Shown here one piece after another: positions 18,459 to 27,424 of a DNA stretch of 64,000 bases. This DNA comes from Clostridiaceae bacterium (lineage in GTDB: Bacteria > Bacillota > Clostridia > DSM-8532). Location: contig JAAYFU010000007.1 of NCBI GenBank assembly GCA_012728095.1, positions 1-64,000 of the forward strand, given 5' to 3'. The notes under the pieces are model-generated. The model worked only from the letters and a program-made list of their open reading frames with translations. It made no database searches and was not told the DNA's origin. The position numbers were made by a program, and so were the translations under genes. How positions within the stretch are numbered: position 1 is the stretch's first letter; each line of letters begins with the position of its first letter.

Positions 18459-20369
18459 CTATGCCCGTGTTCTTATCTCCTCCACAATTTTTTCCACGAA
18501 TTTGTCTAAATCCATCGCGCCTAAGTCCCCGTCTTTCCTGGATCTTACCGCAACTGTTCCCTGTTCTACTTCCTTATCGCCTATAACAAGCATGTAAGGA
18601 ACTTTTTCAAGCTGCGCTTCACGAATCTTGTACCCTATTTTTTCATTTCGATCGTCAATTTCAACGTCTACGTCATATTCTCTAAGCTTATCAGCAACTT
18701 TTTGAGCATATTCATGGTGTTTTTCCATGATAGGTATAATCTTTGCCTGTACCGGGGCAAGCCATACGGGGAATGCGCCGGCATAGTGCTCAATTAATAT
18801 TCCGAAGAATCTTTCGATAGAACCCAGCAGGGCCCTGTGAATCATATATGGGCGCTTTCTGCTTCCGTCCGATGCGATGTAGGTTATATCAAAACGTTCA
18901 GGCTCATTAAAGTCGAATTGTATTGTTGTACACTGCCATTCACGGTTAAGAGCGTCCTTAATCTTAATATCAATCTTGGGTCCGTAGAAAGCCCCGCCTC
19001 CTTCGTCCACATCACATTCCAGTCCTTCGGCTGCGACAGCTTCCTTCAAGGCTTTTGTGGCCGCTTCCCACATGCTTTCGTCCCCAACATATTTATCTTT
19101 TGGTTTTGTGGAAACATATATTTTAAAATCCTTAAACCCAAAAGCATTTAGGATTGAAAGACTAAATCTCAGTACCCTGCGGATTTCATCGGGCATTTGT
19201 TCAGGGGCGCAGAAAATATGGGCATCATCCTGGGTAAATCCCCTTACCCTCAGAAGGCCATGGAGAGCTCCGCTTTTCTCATAGCGGTAAACAGTTCCCA
19301 ACTCAGCCCATCTGTATGGTAAATCACGATAAGAGTGCATTTTGCTCTTATAAATGGCAATATGGAAAGGACAGTTCATAGGCTTGGCGTAGAAATCCTG
19401 TCCGTCTACATCCATAGCCGAATACATGCTTTCCTTATAGAACCCTAGATGTCCCGATGTCTCCCACAGCTGTCCTCTGCCTATATGGGGAGTGTAAACC
19501 AAATCGTATCCGTTTTTAAGATGCTCTCTTCTCCAGAAATCTTCAATGTGCAGCCTGACACGGGCCCCCTTTGGATGCCATAACACCAGGCCGGGACCCA
19601 CCTCTTCATCAAAGGAAAATAATTCAAGTTCCTTGCCAAGACGCCTATGGTCACGCTTTTCCGCTTCTTCCAGCATTTTCAGGTACTCTTCCAGCTGGCT
19701 GGCTTTAGGAAACGCAGTACCGTATATTCTCTGGAGCATTTTATTTTTCTCATCGCCCCTCCAGTATGCACCAGCCAGTTGCATGAGTTTAACAGCCTTT
19801 ACCTTGCCGGTTGACATAAGATGAGGCCCGGCACAGAGATCAGTAAAATCACCCTGCCTGTAGAAAGATATCTCAGCATCTTCTGGAAGTTCCTTTATAA
19901 GCTCAACCTTATAAGGCTCGTCCTTCATAAGCTCAAGAGCTTTCTCCCTGGAAAGAGTAAATCTTTCTATGGGAGTATCCTCTTTAATTATTTTTTTCAT
20001 TTCCTGCTCAATCGCGGCCATATCCTCGGGAGTAAAACTCTTGTCCAGATCAAAATCATAATAGAAACCGTTGTCAATAGCCGGCCCGATAGCAAGTTTT
20101 ACACCCGGGAAAAGCCTTTTTACAGCCTGGGCCATTATGTGGGATGTGGTATGCCAATAGGCATGCTTGCCTCCCTCATCATCGAAAGTAAGAATACTCA
20201 ATTCACAATCCTCATACAACTGCTTTCTCAAGTCTTTCAACTCACCATTTACCTCTCCAGCCAATGCTACCCGGGCAAGCCCTTCGCTGATATCCTTCGC
20301 TATATCGAAAATAGTAATCCCGCTTTCATAGGATTTGACGCTTCCGTCTTTTAATTTAATCTTTATCAT
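18459..20369 (-). CDS. thrS: Threonyl-tRNA synthetase
   Basis: A 636-residue class II synthetase with all expected parts: TGS domain (1-62), editing domain (about 65-225, HTTSHIMAQAVKRLFPG and DLCAGPHL), catalytic core (about 240-535, with GRGQLWETSGHLGFY, MNCPFHI, RVRGFTQDDAHIF and MIHRALLGSIERFFGILIEHY) and the anticodon-binding domain (about 540-636). The ATG follows AAAAGGAG. Expression should be controlled by the T-box leader upstream, which senses uncharged tRNA-Thr. About 230 bases, including repeat elements, separate the T-box terminator from the start codon. Confidence 0.97.
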   Translation of the reverse strand: MIKIKLKDGSVKSYESGITIFDIAKDISEGLARVALAGEVNGELKDLRKQLYEDCELSILTFDDEGGKHAYWHTTSHIMAQAVKRLFPGVKLAIGPAIDNGFYYDFDLDKSFTPEDMAAIEQEMKKIIKEDTPIERFTLSREKALELMKDEPYKVELIKELPEDAEISFYRQGDFTDLCAGPHLMSTGKVKAVKLMQLAGAYWRGDEKNKMLQRIYGTAFPKASQLEEYLKMLEEAEKRDHRRLGKELELFSFDEEVGPGLVLWHPKGARVRLHIEDFWRREHLKNGYDLVYTPHIGRGQLWETSGHLGFYKESMYSAMDVDGQDFYAKPMNCPFHIAIYKSKMHSYRDLPYRWAELGTVYRYEKSGALHGLLRVRGFTQDDAHIFCAPEQMPDEIRRVLRFSLSILNAFGFKDFKIYVSTKPKDKYVGDESMWEAATKALKEAVAAEGLECDVDEGGGAFYGPKIDIKIKDALNREWQCTTIQFDFNEPERFDITYIASDGSRKRPYMIHRALLGSIERFFGILIEHYAGAFPVWLAPVQAKIIPIMEKHHEYAQKVADKLREYDVDVEIDDRNEKIGYKIREAQLEKVPYMLVIGDKEVEQGTVAVRSRKDGDLGAMDLDKFVEKIVEEIRTRA

Positions 20370-20443
20370 ATTTGCTCCGCTCCTTTTAATTTTTATATAA
20401 TAAATATAATAAATAAGGACTTCATGTCATTTTAAGCCTCATT

Positions 20444-20525
20444 TGTCATTCTGGGTGTCTGTGAAAAATCATTTGGTCTACTTAACAGATCCTTCGACTT
20501 CGCTAACGCTTCGCTCAGGATGACA
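20444..20525. repeat. Dispersed TGTCAT-type inverted repeat, copy 3a, in the thrS leader
   Basis: It starts TGTCATTCTGGGTGTC and ends with AGATCCTTCG, CTAACGCTTCGCTCAGG and ATGACA. The left arm is more diverged than in copy 2. It sits between the T-box terminator and the thrS start codon, so it is within the thrS mRNA when the T-box reads through. Confidence 0.8.
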
Positions 20526-20532
20526 TCTTCCG

Positions 20533-20562
20533 TGTCATTCTTGGCGCTGACGAAGAATCTTT
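20533..20562. repeat. Half-unit of the dispersed repeat, copy 3b
   Basis: TGTCATTCTTGGCGCTGACG followed by AAGAATCTTT is a single arm of the repeat family, seven bases from copy 3a. A similar half-unit (GTCAGCGAAGAATCTT) flanks copy 2. The spacing suggests nested or tandem insertion. Confidence 0.7.
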
Positions 20563-20597
20563 TATCAATTGCGCCGGTAGAGCCGTTTACTTTGTAT

Positions 20598-20857
20598 AAA
20601 AAACTCTCACCCAAATGTATAACATTTAAGGGTGAGAGCTTATACTCACACGGTTCCACCTTAATTACAGAAATAATTCTGTCACTCATAAGATTATAAC
20701 GTAATCAACGTGATAGCTTACTGTTATTTCGGCCATCAAGCTCCGGGGTGGTACAAAACAGTGATTCGCAGGAAGGATTGCAGCCGGGTCCTTCCCTCTC
20801 TGAAGCGTTTGCAACAGTTTTGCATGTCCCCTTCATAGCATTTTCATATTAAAGACA
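20598..20857 (-). promoter_or_regulatory. T-box riboswitch leader of thrS
   Basis: On the minus strand the hallmark T-box AAGGTGGAACCGTG lies at 20649-20662. The terminator hairpin CTCTCACCC/GGGTGAGAG (20604-20612 and 20630-20638) follows, with six U (20598-20603). Upstream are a stem I arm with AGAGAGGGAAGG and GGCTGCAATCCTTCC and a TACCACC segment, in which ACC (Thr) is the probable specifier codon. Uncharged tRNA-Thr binding would favour the antiterminator and allow thrS expression. The T-box and terminator are clear; the specifier assignment is inference. Confidence 0.9.
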
Positions 20858-20862
20858 AGTTC

Positions 20863-20891
20863 ATAATACAATATCGGGTTTTCTTTGTCAA
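20863..20891 (-). promoter_or_regulatory. SigA-type promoter of the thrS T-box leader
   Basis: On the minus strand TTGACA (20886-20891) and TATTAT (20863-20868) are separated by exactly 17 bases. Transcription would start near 20857, at the 5' edge of the T-box structure. Confidence 0.8.
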
Positions 20892-20918
20892 ACCTTATGT
20901 TCATTATCATCATATAAT

Positions 20919-21719
20919 CTATGATTCCGACAGGAATTTATATATTACATGAGCAACACCGTCTTCCTCATTGGATAACGTAATATAATCCGCCCTTTGT
21001 TTGACTTCATCGGGGGAATTGGCCATTGCGACACCCAATCCGGCATATTCAATCATGGATATATCGTTATAGCCATCTCCAACGGCTATCATCTCGCTTT
21101 GCTTTATACCGAAGTACAGGCCGATTTTTTCCAATGCAATCGCTTTTGAAGCGTTTTTATCTACAAATTCCATGAAATACGGCCTGGATGGATGAAAATT
21201 AACATTGACACTTAAAAGTGCCCCAATCTCTTTTTGGTATTGATGTATTTTTTCAACTTCATCATACCAGAGAATTTTTGTCACACCGTTTTCGGCTACC
21301 TGTTCCAAATCATTTGCAACAACGGGCTCCACACCTGATATGCACTTGTATTTATTGACTCTGTCATTAATTTCAGACACAAAAAGCTTATTATCTTTCC
21401 ATATCAGGATGGTTGTATTGTATTTTTGGCCCAGTCTGATAATACCCCTTGAATCTTCCGGGGACAGTTTTTGCTCATAAAGCACCTGTTTTGACTTTCC
21501 CATAACCACCATGGCACCGTTATATGTAATGAAGGGCACATCAAGGTTCAGTTCCTTGTTAAGTTTTTCAACCCCCTGAATGGGGCGGCCTGATGCGATG
21601 GTAAATATGAGACCTTTGTCTACCCATTTTCTGATGGCATTTTTCGTATTCTCCGTAAGCTCTCCGCTATCATTCAAGAGCGTACCGTCGATATCTACCG
21701 CCATAAGTTTGTAAGCCAT
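20919..21719 (-). CDS. Cof-type HAD-IIB phosphatase
   Basis: A 266-residue cytoplasmic hydrolase. Motif I is MAVDIDGTLL with nucleophile Asp9 and acid/base Asp11, motif II is ASGRP near residue 42, and motif IV is GDGYNDISMI near 215. A C2B-type cap domain (about 80-190) lies between. These enzymes dephosphorylate sugar phosphates, pyridoxal phosphate or flavin nucleotides, and the real substrate cannot be deduced. It is transcribed with, or just after, the Nif3-like gene (55-base gap) and ends immediately before the thrS promoter. Confidence 0.9.
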   Translation of the reverse strand: MAYKLMAVDIDGTLLNDSGELTENTKNAIRKWVDKGLIFTIASGRPIQGVEKLNKELNLDVPFITYNGAMVVMGKSKQVLYEQKLSPEDSRGIIRLGQKYNTTILIWKDNKLFVSEINDRVNKYKCISGVEPVVANDLEQVAENGVTKILWYDEVEKIHQYQKEIGALLSVNVNFHPSRPYFMEFVDKNASKAIALEKIGLYFGIKQSEMIAVGDGYNDISMIEYAGLGVAMANSPDEVKQRADYITLSNEEDGVAHVIYKFLSES

Positions 21720-21775
21720 TTAAAAACTCCTTTTTATTTCATTGCTTTTTAATATACCTGCGTATTCCTTGAAAA

Positions 21776-22561
21776 TCAACAATAATTAAAAACATCTTTC
21801 CCTTTGTATCGTACCACACTTAAGTCTGAAAAACGTTCTTCAATAATATTCGCCATCTCGTCCACAAAAATAATCTCGGTTCCGTAATGCCCGGCATCAA
21901 TTGTAAATATCCCGTTATATAAAAGTTCCTGGGCATCGTGGTATTTCAAGTCTCCCGTAATAAGGACAACAGGACTGATTCTTTTAAGGCTATCCATTAT
22001 GTCCCTGTCAAATGAGCCATTGAATACAGCCACCTTTGTAACCGTCGGCGGAATATCCCCTACGTATCTCAGGAAATCAACAGACAGCTTGGTTTTTACC
22101 CTGTTAATAAACTCCATACCGTCAACAGGTTTGATTTCTCCATACCTTCCGGCACCATATTCGGCCGTTTCGTCAGATGTTGTTTTCAAGACTTTTATAT
22201 TTTTCAGCCCAAGCTTTTCACACAACAGATCGCTAAGGCCTCCTTCAGCCGAGTCAAAATTGGTATGGCAGCTGTAGAGCGCTATATCATTCTTTATTGC
22301 TTTAATCAGAATACTGCTTTCTTTATTCGTTCCGGAAAAAATCTTCAAACCTTTAAATATCGCGGGATGGTGGGACAAAACCAACTGGCAGTTCTGTGAA
22401 ACAGCATGTTCAATGGCGCCAATGTCAACATCAAGACATACCAATACCCTGGAAATCTCATTATCGGGATTTCCAAGAATCAACCCGCTGTTGTCATATA
22501 TTTCCTGAAGTGATATGGGGGCTTTTTCCTCTAAAAATTCAATAAGGTTTCGCAGTTTCAT
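21776..22561 (-). CDS. Nif3-like dinuclear metal-center protein (YqfO/GCH1-type-2 homologue)
   Basis: A 261-residue member of the NIF3/YqfO/YbgI family, which forms toroidal hexamers with a dinuclear metal site. Metal-binding motifs are visible as LSHHPAIFKG near residue 63, SCHTNFD near 97, and DAGHYGTEIIFVD near 223. The family is often labelled GTP cyclohydrolase I type 2, but that activity is not established for most members. It lacks the extra PII-like domain seen in some Bacillus homologues. It starts four bases after trmK; this trmK-nif3 pairing is common in Firmicutes. Confidence 0.9.
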   Translation of the reverse strand: MKLRNLIEFLEEKAPISLQEIYDNSGLILGNPDNEISRVLVCLDVDIGAIEHAVSQNCQLVLSHHPAIFKGLKIFSGTNKESSILIKAIKNDIALYSCHTNFDSAEGGLSDLLCEKLGLKNIKVLKTTSDETAEYGAGRYGEIKPVDGMEFINRVKTKLSVDFLRYVGDIPPTVTKVAVFNGSFDRDIMDSLKRISPVVLITGDLKYHDAQELLYNGIFTIDAGHYGTEIIFVDEMANIIEERFSDLSVVRYKGKDVFNYC

Positions 22562-22565
22562 TTAT

Positions 22566-23267
22566 TCAGCCTCCTAAGGAATTAAGAAGTTCTGTCAGCT
22601 CTTTCAGAAGCCTTTCCTCTGTTTCAATTTTTTCAGGATCATATACGGCTTTTGCGCGTTTTAAACCGTTTACTGCCTTTCTTTGCTTTCTTATATGTTC
22701 TATTACCCAATCCTTTAACAAAGGGTTGTTTTTTCGAATCAAAACATCACCAATTAATTCCCTGATTCTATCCTTATTTACCTTTCTTATTCCGGTGTAC
22801 CTTGCAGAGATTACCAGGTAGAGCTTGTTGCCTTCACATGCAAGACCCTCATCGATAATCTCAAAACCGTTTTCCCATAAAAACGGGCGAATAAGATCCC
22901 TGTTTGTCATAGGCTGTAAAAGGATACAATTAGCCTTTTTAGCTATATTAATTGATTTAAGGATCAGCTGGGTAATCAGTGCGCCGCCCATACCCGCCAT
23001 GACTATTACATCGGCTTCTTCCTCCCTGACAGGTTCAAGACCGCTCCCCATCCGTAATTCCATGCTATTCGTCAGCATATATTTTCTGCGGGTACTCTCC
23101 GCCCTTTCCAAAGGACCTGGTTTTATATCGCAGGCTATAGCCTTTTTGCATCGGCCGTTAAGAAGCGCAAAAGCAGGAATCAGGGCATGGTCGGTTCCGA
23201 TATCCGAAAGAATATCGCAAGGAGGTATCATATCATAAATAAGCTTTAACCTTCCTTTGAGAACCAT
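22566..23267 (-). CDS. trmK: tRNA (adenine-22-N1)-methyltransferase TrmK
   Basis: A 233-residue Rossmann-fold SAM methyltransferase that makes m1A22 in tRNA. The SAM site reads SDIGTDHALIPAF (about 18-31), the acidic end of beta 2 is IACDIKPGP, and the catalytic motif region is MAGMGGALI near 93. The C-terminal 70 residues form a coiled coil (LKDWVIEHIRKQRKAVNGL), as in the family. It is the first gene of the trmK-nif3-HAD transcript, and the promoter should lie in the 160-base gap upstream. Confidence 0.92.
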   Translation of the reverse strand: MVLKGRLKLIYDMIPPCDILSDIGTDHALIPAFALLNGRCKKAIACDIKPGPLERAESTRRKYMLTNSMELRMGSGLEPVREEEADVIVMAGMGGALITQLILKSINIAKKANCILLQPMTNRDLIRPFLWENGFEIIDEGLACEGNKLYLVISARYTGIRKVNKDRIRELIGDVLIRKNNPLLKDWVIEHIRKQRKAVNGLKRAKAVYDPEKIETEERLLKELTELLNSLGG

Positions 23268-23420
23268 AAATCCCCCCGTGTAATTGACCCAGGTATTATT
23301 GAAGCCTTGCTGAAATCATTGATTTCCGACTGTTCTCGGATAATTGGGCCCGATGCGGCAGATTTCGTCTTCCTGACAGAAAGGCACCGGGCTTAACTTT
23401 AAGGAACTTTGCTGCAATAA

Positions 23421-23453
23421 ATTTAAAAGGATGATTGCTCTGCAATCATCCTT
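23421..23453 (-). terminator. Terminator of the tRNA operon
   Basis: AAGGATGATTGC (23427-23438) and GCAATCATCCTT (23442-23453) form a perfect 12-bp stem with a three-base loop. On the minus strand TTAAATTT follows. It lies just after the CCA end of the CAU tRNA. Confidence 0.75.
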
Positions 23454-23463
23454 CATATTTATT

Positions 23464-23540
23464 TGGTGGGCCTTCAGGGACTCGAACCCCGGACCAACCG
23501 GTTATGAGCCGGTAGCTCTGACCAACTGAGCTAAAGGCCC
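23464..23540 (-). tRNA. tRNA with CAU anticodon (elongator Met or lysidine-modified Ile2)
   Basis: The 77-base cloverleaf has acceptor GGGCCTT/AAGGCCC, an anticodon stem ACCGG/CCGGT around CTCATAA, a TTCGAGT T-loop and an encoded CCA. The CAU anticodon may be Met or, after TilS modification of C34, Ile2 reading AUA. C4-G69 and C5-G68 in the acceptor match features TilS is known to use, and the body resembles B. subtilis tRNA-Ile2 as I recall it, so Ile2 deserves serious consideration. Confidence 0.93.
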
Positions 23541-23545
23541 GAATG

Positions 23546-23621
23546 TGGCTCCCCAAGTTGGACTCGAACCAACGACCCTGCGGTTAACAGCCGCATGCTC
23601 TACCGACTGAGCTATTGAGGA
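23546..23621 (-). tRNA. tRNA-Asn(GUU)
   Basis: The 76-base cloverleaf has acceptor TCCTCAA/TTGGGGA (one U-G pair), D arm AGCTCAGTCGGTAGAGC, anticodon loop CTGTTAA (GUU), T-loop GTTCGAGTCC and an encoded CCA. It is five bases upstream of the CAU tRNA in the same transcript. Confidence 0.96.
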
Positions 23622-23660
23622 ACGTTATTGCACTTTTTCTTCAAGCGCAGAACAAAATAT

Positions 23661-23689
23661 ATTATACTTATAAAGCTGCTATTGGTCAA
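23661..23689 (-). promoter_or_regulatory. Promoter of the tRNA-Asn/tRNA-CAU operon
   Basis: On the minus strand TTGACC (23684-23689) and a perfect TATAAT (23661-23666) are 17 bases apart, about 40 bases before the tRNA-Asn 5' end. Confidence 0.8.
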
Positions 23690-23825
23690 GATTTATTTTT
23701 AATCTTTCTCTTGATTATAAATTGCAATATTAAATGCCGTCCTAAATTATGGTAATACATTGTATCTTAGCAAGCGGCAGCTATTTCATTTGCCGGCTTA
23801 TTTCCGAATATTCTATCACTTAATC

Positions 23826-24284
23826 TTACAACTTGTAAAACTTCTTCTTGATTTCGATATATCTCTTTAAGATGTTATCTGTCTGAGATAATAAATCTTC
23901 CAGAAAAAGGCTGTATAACTCGGAGTTATCTATTGTATATTTTGCTTCCAAAACACGGTCCGTAAAAGTACTGATTTTCCTGACGACATCCGGGTCTGAC
24001 AGGGTTTTCAGATTTCTCTCCTTAGCCAGCGTCAGCTTCAGCAATGACGGAATACGCGCTAGGTAATTGTCTTTGGCGGACTCGACACCTAAAAGCATCT
24101 CAATGTCGATACCAAGTTCGTGTATAATCCTTAATATGATCTCCAGTTTTGGATTTGTCCTTATGCCATTCTCAATCTGTGAAAGGTAGCCGGGCGATAT
24201 CTCTATTAACTTTGCAAAATCGCTTAAACTGTATCCTTTTTCCTCACGCTTTGTTTTTATTATCTCGCCGATTTTTATTTCCAT
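23826..24284 (-). CDS. XRE-family helix-turn-helix regulator
   Basis: A 152-residue DNA-binding protein. Residues 1-62 form a Cro/C1-type HTH (GYSLSDFAKLIEISPGYLSQIENG). The remaining 90 residues are helical and charged, probably a dimerisation or ligand-sensing region, with no recognised domain. The start has AGAGGAATTC upstream. The gene stands alone, with more than 200 bases on both sides. Its target is unknown; autoregulation or control of the neighbouring penicillin-binding protein are possibilities. Confidence 0.85.
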   Translation of the reverse strand: MEIKIGEIIKTKREEKGYSLSDFAKLIEISPGYLSQIENGIRTNPKLEIILRIIHELGIDIEMLLGVESAKDNYLARIPSLLKLTLAKERNLKTLSDPDVVRKISTFTDRVLEAKYTIDNSELYSLFLEDLLSQTDNILKRYIEIKKKFYKL

Positions 24285-24587
24285 AAGAATTCCTCTATTC
24301 TGTGTATTCTGGCAATTTTATTTTTATCTACAAAGCTAATTTTATTTTATCATGGGACAGCTTGGTAATAACATCTTATATTTCCTTGTTTGTATTTACA
24401 TCCTGTTATCGGGTTTACTTTTATTCCATATTTCCAGTTTTTTGAAGCGAATTGTATTAATATTGGCTTATTATAGAATAATATTATATTAATTATATTA
24501 TATCTTCCTGTAAATAGCAAAGATACCCAGTAACTTTTACCGATGGGGGGATATGTGTTATAATCGTTACCGAAATCAAAGTGTGAG
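24285..24587. other. AT-rich promoter region between the XRE regulator and the penicillin-binding protein
   Basis: This stretch is very AT-rich, with runs such as ATAATATTATATTAATTATA, and contains a TATAAT at about 24560 that could serve the downstream gene. With the repeat copy and the 24657-24832 leader it makes a gap of about 550 bases. I see no RNA gene or credible ORF in it. Confidence 0.5.
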
Positions 24588-24656
24588 GTCATCCTGAGCT
24601 GAGCAGAAAGATCTTTTAATTTGATGAAAGATCCTTCGCTAACGCTCAGAATGACA
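24588..24656. repeat. Dispersed TGTCAT-type inverted repeat, copy 4
   Basis: It begins GTCATCCTGAGCTGAGC with AAAGATCTTTT, then an AT-rich turn, then AAAGATCCTTCGCTAACGC and TCAGAATGACA. The two arms are strongly complementary. It lies upstream of the penicillin-binding protein gene. Confidence 0.82.
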
Positions 24657-24832
24657 TGGGGACTAAAAATATACAATTGGGTGCAGTGAACATTGAAACA
24701 CTAAGCAGATTGGTCTGCTCTGCAGTCCATGCCGTTTTGCGACGGCTCACAGCAAATAAATTGCTGTGTCTGAACTTGTGTTATAATTGTTCTTGTAAAT
24801 TATTTTTTGTCCTTAAACAAGGAGGATATTAT

Positions 24833-27403
24833 ATGAACAAAAACTTTGGAAGCCGCAGGAAACCTGATGTTGCTACTGCTGCTTCAAAGAAGGAACCAAG
24901 TATTGGTCTGATTATACTGGCGTTATTTATGAAAGCTTTTTTAATATCCCTCGGAATTGTTTTTTCTGTTTTGATGGTAGTTGGTAGTGCTGCTGGCGGT
25001 ATGCTGGCCGGTGGTATTTACGGCATTATTAAGACAACTCCTATGGTTGATGCCGAGCTATTTAAAACCATGGGGTTTAATTCATACGTATATGATGCTG
25101 AAGGAAATGTCATTGCCGAGCTGAAAAGAGAAGAAAACCGTGTATGGATTAATTACGAAGAAATACCAAAAATGCTGATTGACGCTTTTATAGCTGTCGA
25201 GGACAAGCGTTTTGAGGAACATAAAGGTATTGACTTCAGGCGTATAGGCAGTGCTGTTATTACTTACGGGAAAAAATTATTGGGCGCCGATGTCGAGATG
25301 GAAGGCGGAAGCACAATTACCCAGCAGTTGATAAAAAACCTGACAAAACGAGATGATGTGACGGTGCCCAGAAAGCTCCAGGAGCAATGGCAGGCTTTAC
25401 AACTGGAAAAAGTATTGACAAAAGAAGAGATTCTAACATATTACCTAAACAACATTCCTATGGGCGGTAATTTTTACGGAATTGAAACAGCAGCCAAAGG
25501 TTATTTCGGAAAAGACGTCCGGGAATTATCTCTGGCCGAATGCGCCAGTCTTGCCGGTATAACCAATTGGCCAACTAAATATATGCCTATTAATGAAACC
25601 AATATAGAAGCGAATCTGGCAAGAACAAAGACAATCCTGGGATTGATGCTGGAGCAGGGAAAAATAACACAAAGTGAATACGAGGAAGCTATCAACGAAA
25701 AAATTGTGTTTAAATATAATCCGGAAGCCGGTAAAGTTATGAAGACCAGCAATCAATCATATTTTGTTGATGAGGTCATAAAAAGTCTTAAAAACTACCT
25801 GATGCAGACAGGTGGTTACACTGAACAGGCCGCATTGGACATCATCTACAACAACGGTCTTCATATATATTCAACCATGGATCCGAAGGTACAAAGGGCG
25901 TTGGACGAGGTCTTTACCGATCCCAAATATTTTTCATTTGATAACAAATACACCGATGAAAAGCCCCAGGCAGCCATGGTTGTTTTAGATAAAGACGGCT
26001 TTGTGAGAGGTGTTTACGGTGGACGCGGCGCTAAGCAAGGCAGTGTGTTCAATCGTGCCACCCAGGCTGAACGCCCGCCTGGATCCGCGATAAAACCAAT
26101 TCTGATATATGCACCCGGTATTGACAACAGAAGTATAACCGCGGCTACGGTAGTTGATGACGTGAAACAGTATTTGTTGCACGACAAACCTGACCAGGAA
26201 TGGCCGAAAAATGTTGAAAGAGCAAATTTCGGTTTGACTACTGCCCGAATTGGCGTTTTCAAATCCCGAAATGTTGTGGCAACATTGTTATTGAAAGATT
26301 ACGTAGGTATACCCACAGCTCTTGATTATTTATACAAGCTTGGCATTGACAGACGGGAGGAACAATATCTGTCTATAGCCATGGGCGGATTTAATAAGGG
26401 TATGACTCCCCTTGAAATGGCGGCGGCTTACACCACCTTTGCCAATAAAGGAATATATACAAAGCCCATGTTTTTTACCGAGGTCAAGGATAATAACGGA
26501 AAAACCATTATATCCATCAAGCCGGAAAGAACCCAGGTATTCTCGGAACAAACTGTCTTCATCATGGACGATATTCTGGAAGACGTTGTTACAAAGGGAA
26601 CCGCTTATCCTGAGGGTATAATCGAATACAAGAATGCGGACGGCAAGAAGATAGTTATACCGTCAGCCGGAAAAACGGGAACTACAGACTCTGACAAGGA
26701 TAAATGGTTTTGTGGGTTTACCCCATACTATGTTGGAGTAAGCTGGTATGGTTACGATAAGGCAGTACAAATTCAACCGGAAGAAAAAGATAATGCATTG
26801 CTCATATGGAACGCAGTTATGAATAAAATTCATGAAGGTCTGCCGTCAATCCCGTTTTTTGACACCATGCCTCCGAATATAGTAAAACGGACAATTTGTA
26901 TTGACTCGGGCAAGATTGCTACCGATCTTTGCAAAAGAGATCCCCGCGGCGGCAGAGTCATTGAAGAAATCTTTATTGAAGGTACACAACCGGCCTACAG
27001 CGATACCTGCAAGGTTCATGTGGAATATGACGCCTGTACCGCATCCCATGATGCCCAAAACAGGTATCTCCTGGCTACCGAATACTGCCCTGCGGAAACA
27101 GTTGTGAAAAAGGTAGGCATAAAAAGACCGGTGGAATACAAACCTAAATTCCCAAATGATCCTTACCCGGCTGACAGTATCTATGAAATTCCGGAAGGAG
27201 AATATTGTACCGTTCATGGACCTGGGTTTTTGATTCCTCCCATAACCGAAGAATATTACCGTCCGCCTCAATCTACAATCGAGGATGAACGTTTACCACC
27301 GGGTTTACCCGGTTATCCACCGGCAGAAGATATTGGGGATCCTTATTCAGAAGAAAACTGGGAAGGCATAGACTGGGGTAACGATCCCAACAGATGGGAT
27401 TAG
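24833..27403 (+). CDS. Class A penicillin-binding protein (PBP1A type), glycosyltransferase-transpeptidase
   Basis: An 856-residue bifunctional peptidoglycan synthase. A cytoplasmic basic tail precedes one transmembrane helix (about 35-60). The glycosyltransferase family 51 domain (about 95-270) has the catalytic segment VEDKRFEEHKGIDF near 122, with TITQQLIKN downstream. The transpeptidase domain (about 380-680) has SxxK in PPGSAIKP (Ser near 418), SRN and AGKTGTTDS. A Pro/Asp/Glu-rich C-terminal extension (about 720-856) has several Cys residues. The start is the ATG with AAGGAGG eight bases upstream; an open frame extends back into the repeat but has no ribosome site. A TATAAT at 24782-24787 may be its -10. 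Confidence 0.95.
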   Translation: MNKNFGSRRKPDVATAASKKEPSIGLIILALFMKAFLISLGIVFSVLMVVGSAAGGMLAGGIYGIIKTTPMVDAELFKTMGFNSYVYDAEGNVIAELKREENRVWINYEEIPKMLIDAFIAVEDKRFEEHKGIDFRRIGSAVITYGKKLLGADVEMEGGSTITQQLIKNLTKRDDVTVPRKLQEQWQALQLEKVLTKEEILTYYLNNIPMGGNFYGIETAAKGYFGKDVRELSLAECASLAGITNWPTKYMPINETNIEANLARTKTILGLMLEQGKITQSEYEEAINEKIVFKYNPEAGKVMKTSNQSYFVDEVIKSLKNYLMQTGGYTEQAALDIIYNNGLHIYSTMDPKVQRALDEVFTDPKYFSFDNKYTDEKPQAAMVVLDKDGFVRGVYGGRGAKQGSVFNRATQAERPPGSAIKPILIYAPGIDNRSITAATVVDDVKQYLLHDKPDQEWPKNVERANFGLTTARIGVFKSRNVVATLLLKDYVGIPTALDYLYKLGIDRREEQYLSIAMGGFNKGMTPLEMAAAYTTFANKGIYTKPMFFTEVKDNNGKTIISIKPERTQVFSEQTVFIMDDILEDVVTKGTAYPEGIIEYKNADGKKIVIPSAGKTGTTDSDKDKWFCGFTPYYVGVSWYGYDKAVQIQPEEKDNALLIWNAVMNKIHEGLPSIPFFDTMPPNIVKRTICIDSGKIATDLCKRDPRGGRVIEEIFIEGTQPAYSDTCKVHVEYDACTASHDAQNRYLLATEYCPAETVVKKVGIKRPVEYKPKFPNDPYPADSIYEIPEGEYCTVHGPGFLIPPITEEYYRPPQSTIEDERLPPGLPGYPPAEDIGDPYSEENWEGIDWGNDPNRWD

Positions 27404-27424
27404 GGTAATAAAAACCTGTAAATA

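Noticed and set aside
20432-20689. Open frame of 85 codons on the minus strand
   Set aside because: It spans the T-box, the terminator and repeat copies. The encoded peptide is just the translation of those RNA elements, with no ribosome site.
24350-24676. Open frame of 108 codons on the minus strand upstream of the penicillin-binding protein
   Set aside because: Its N-terminal part is the translated dispersed repeat, and the rest is AT-rich promoter sequence. No ribosome site or similarity.
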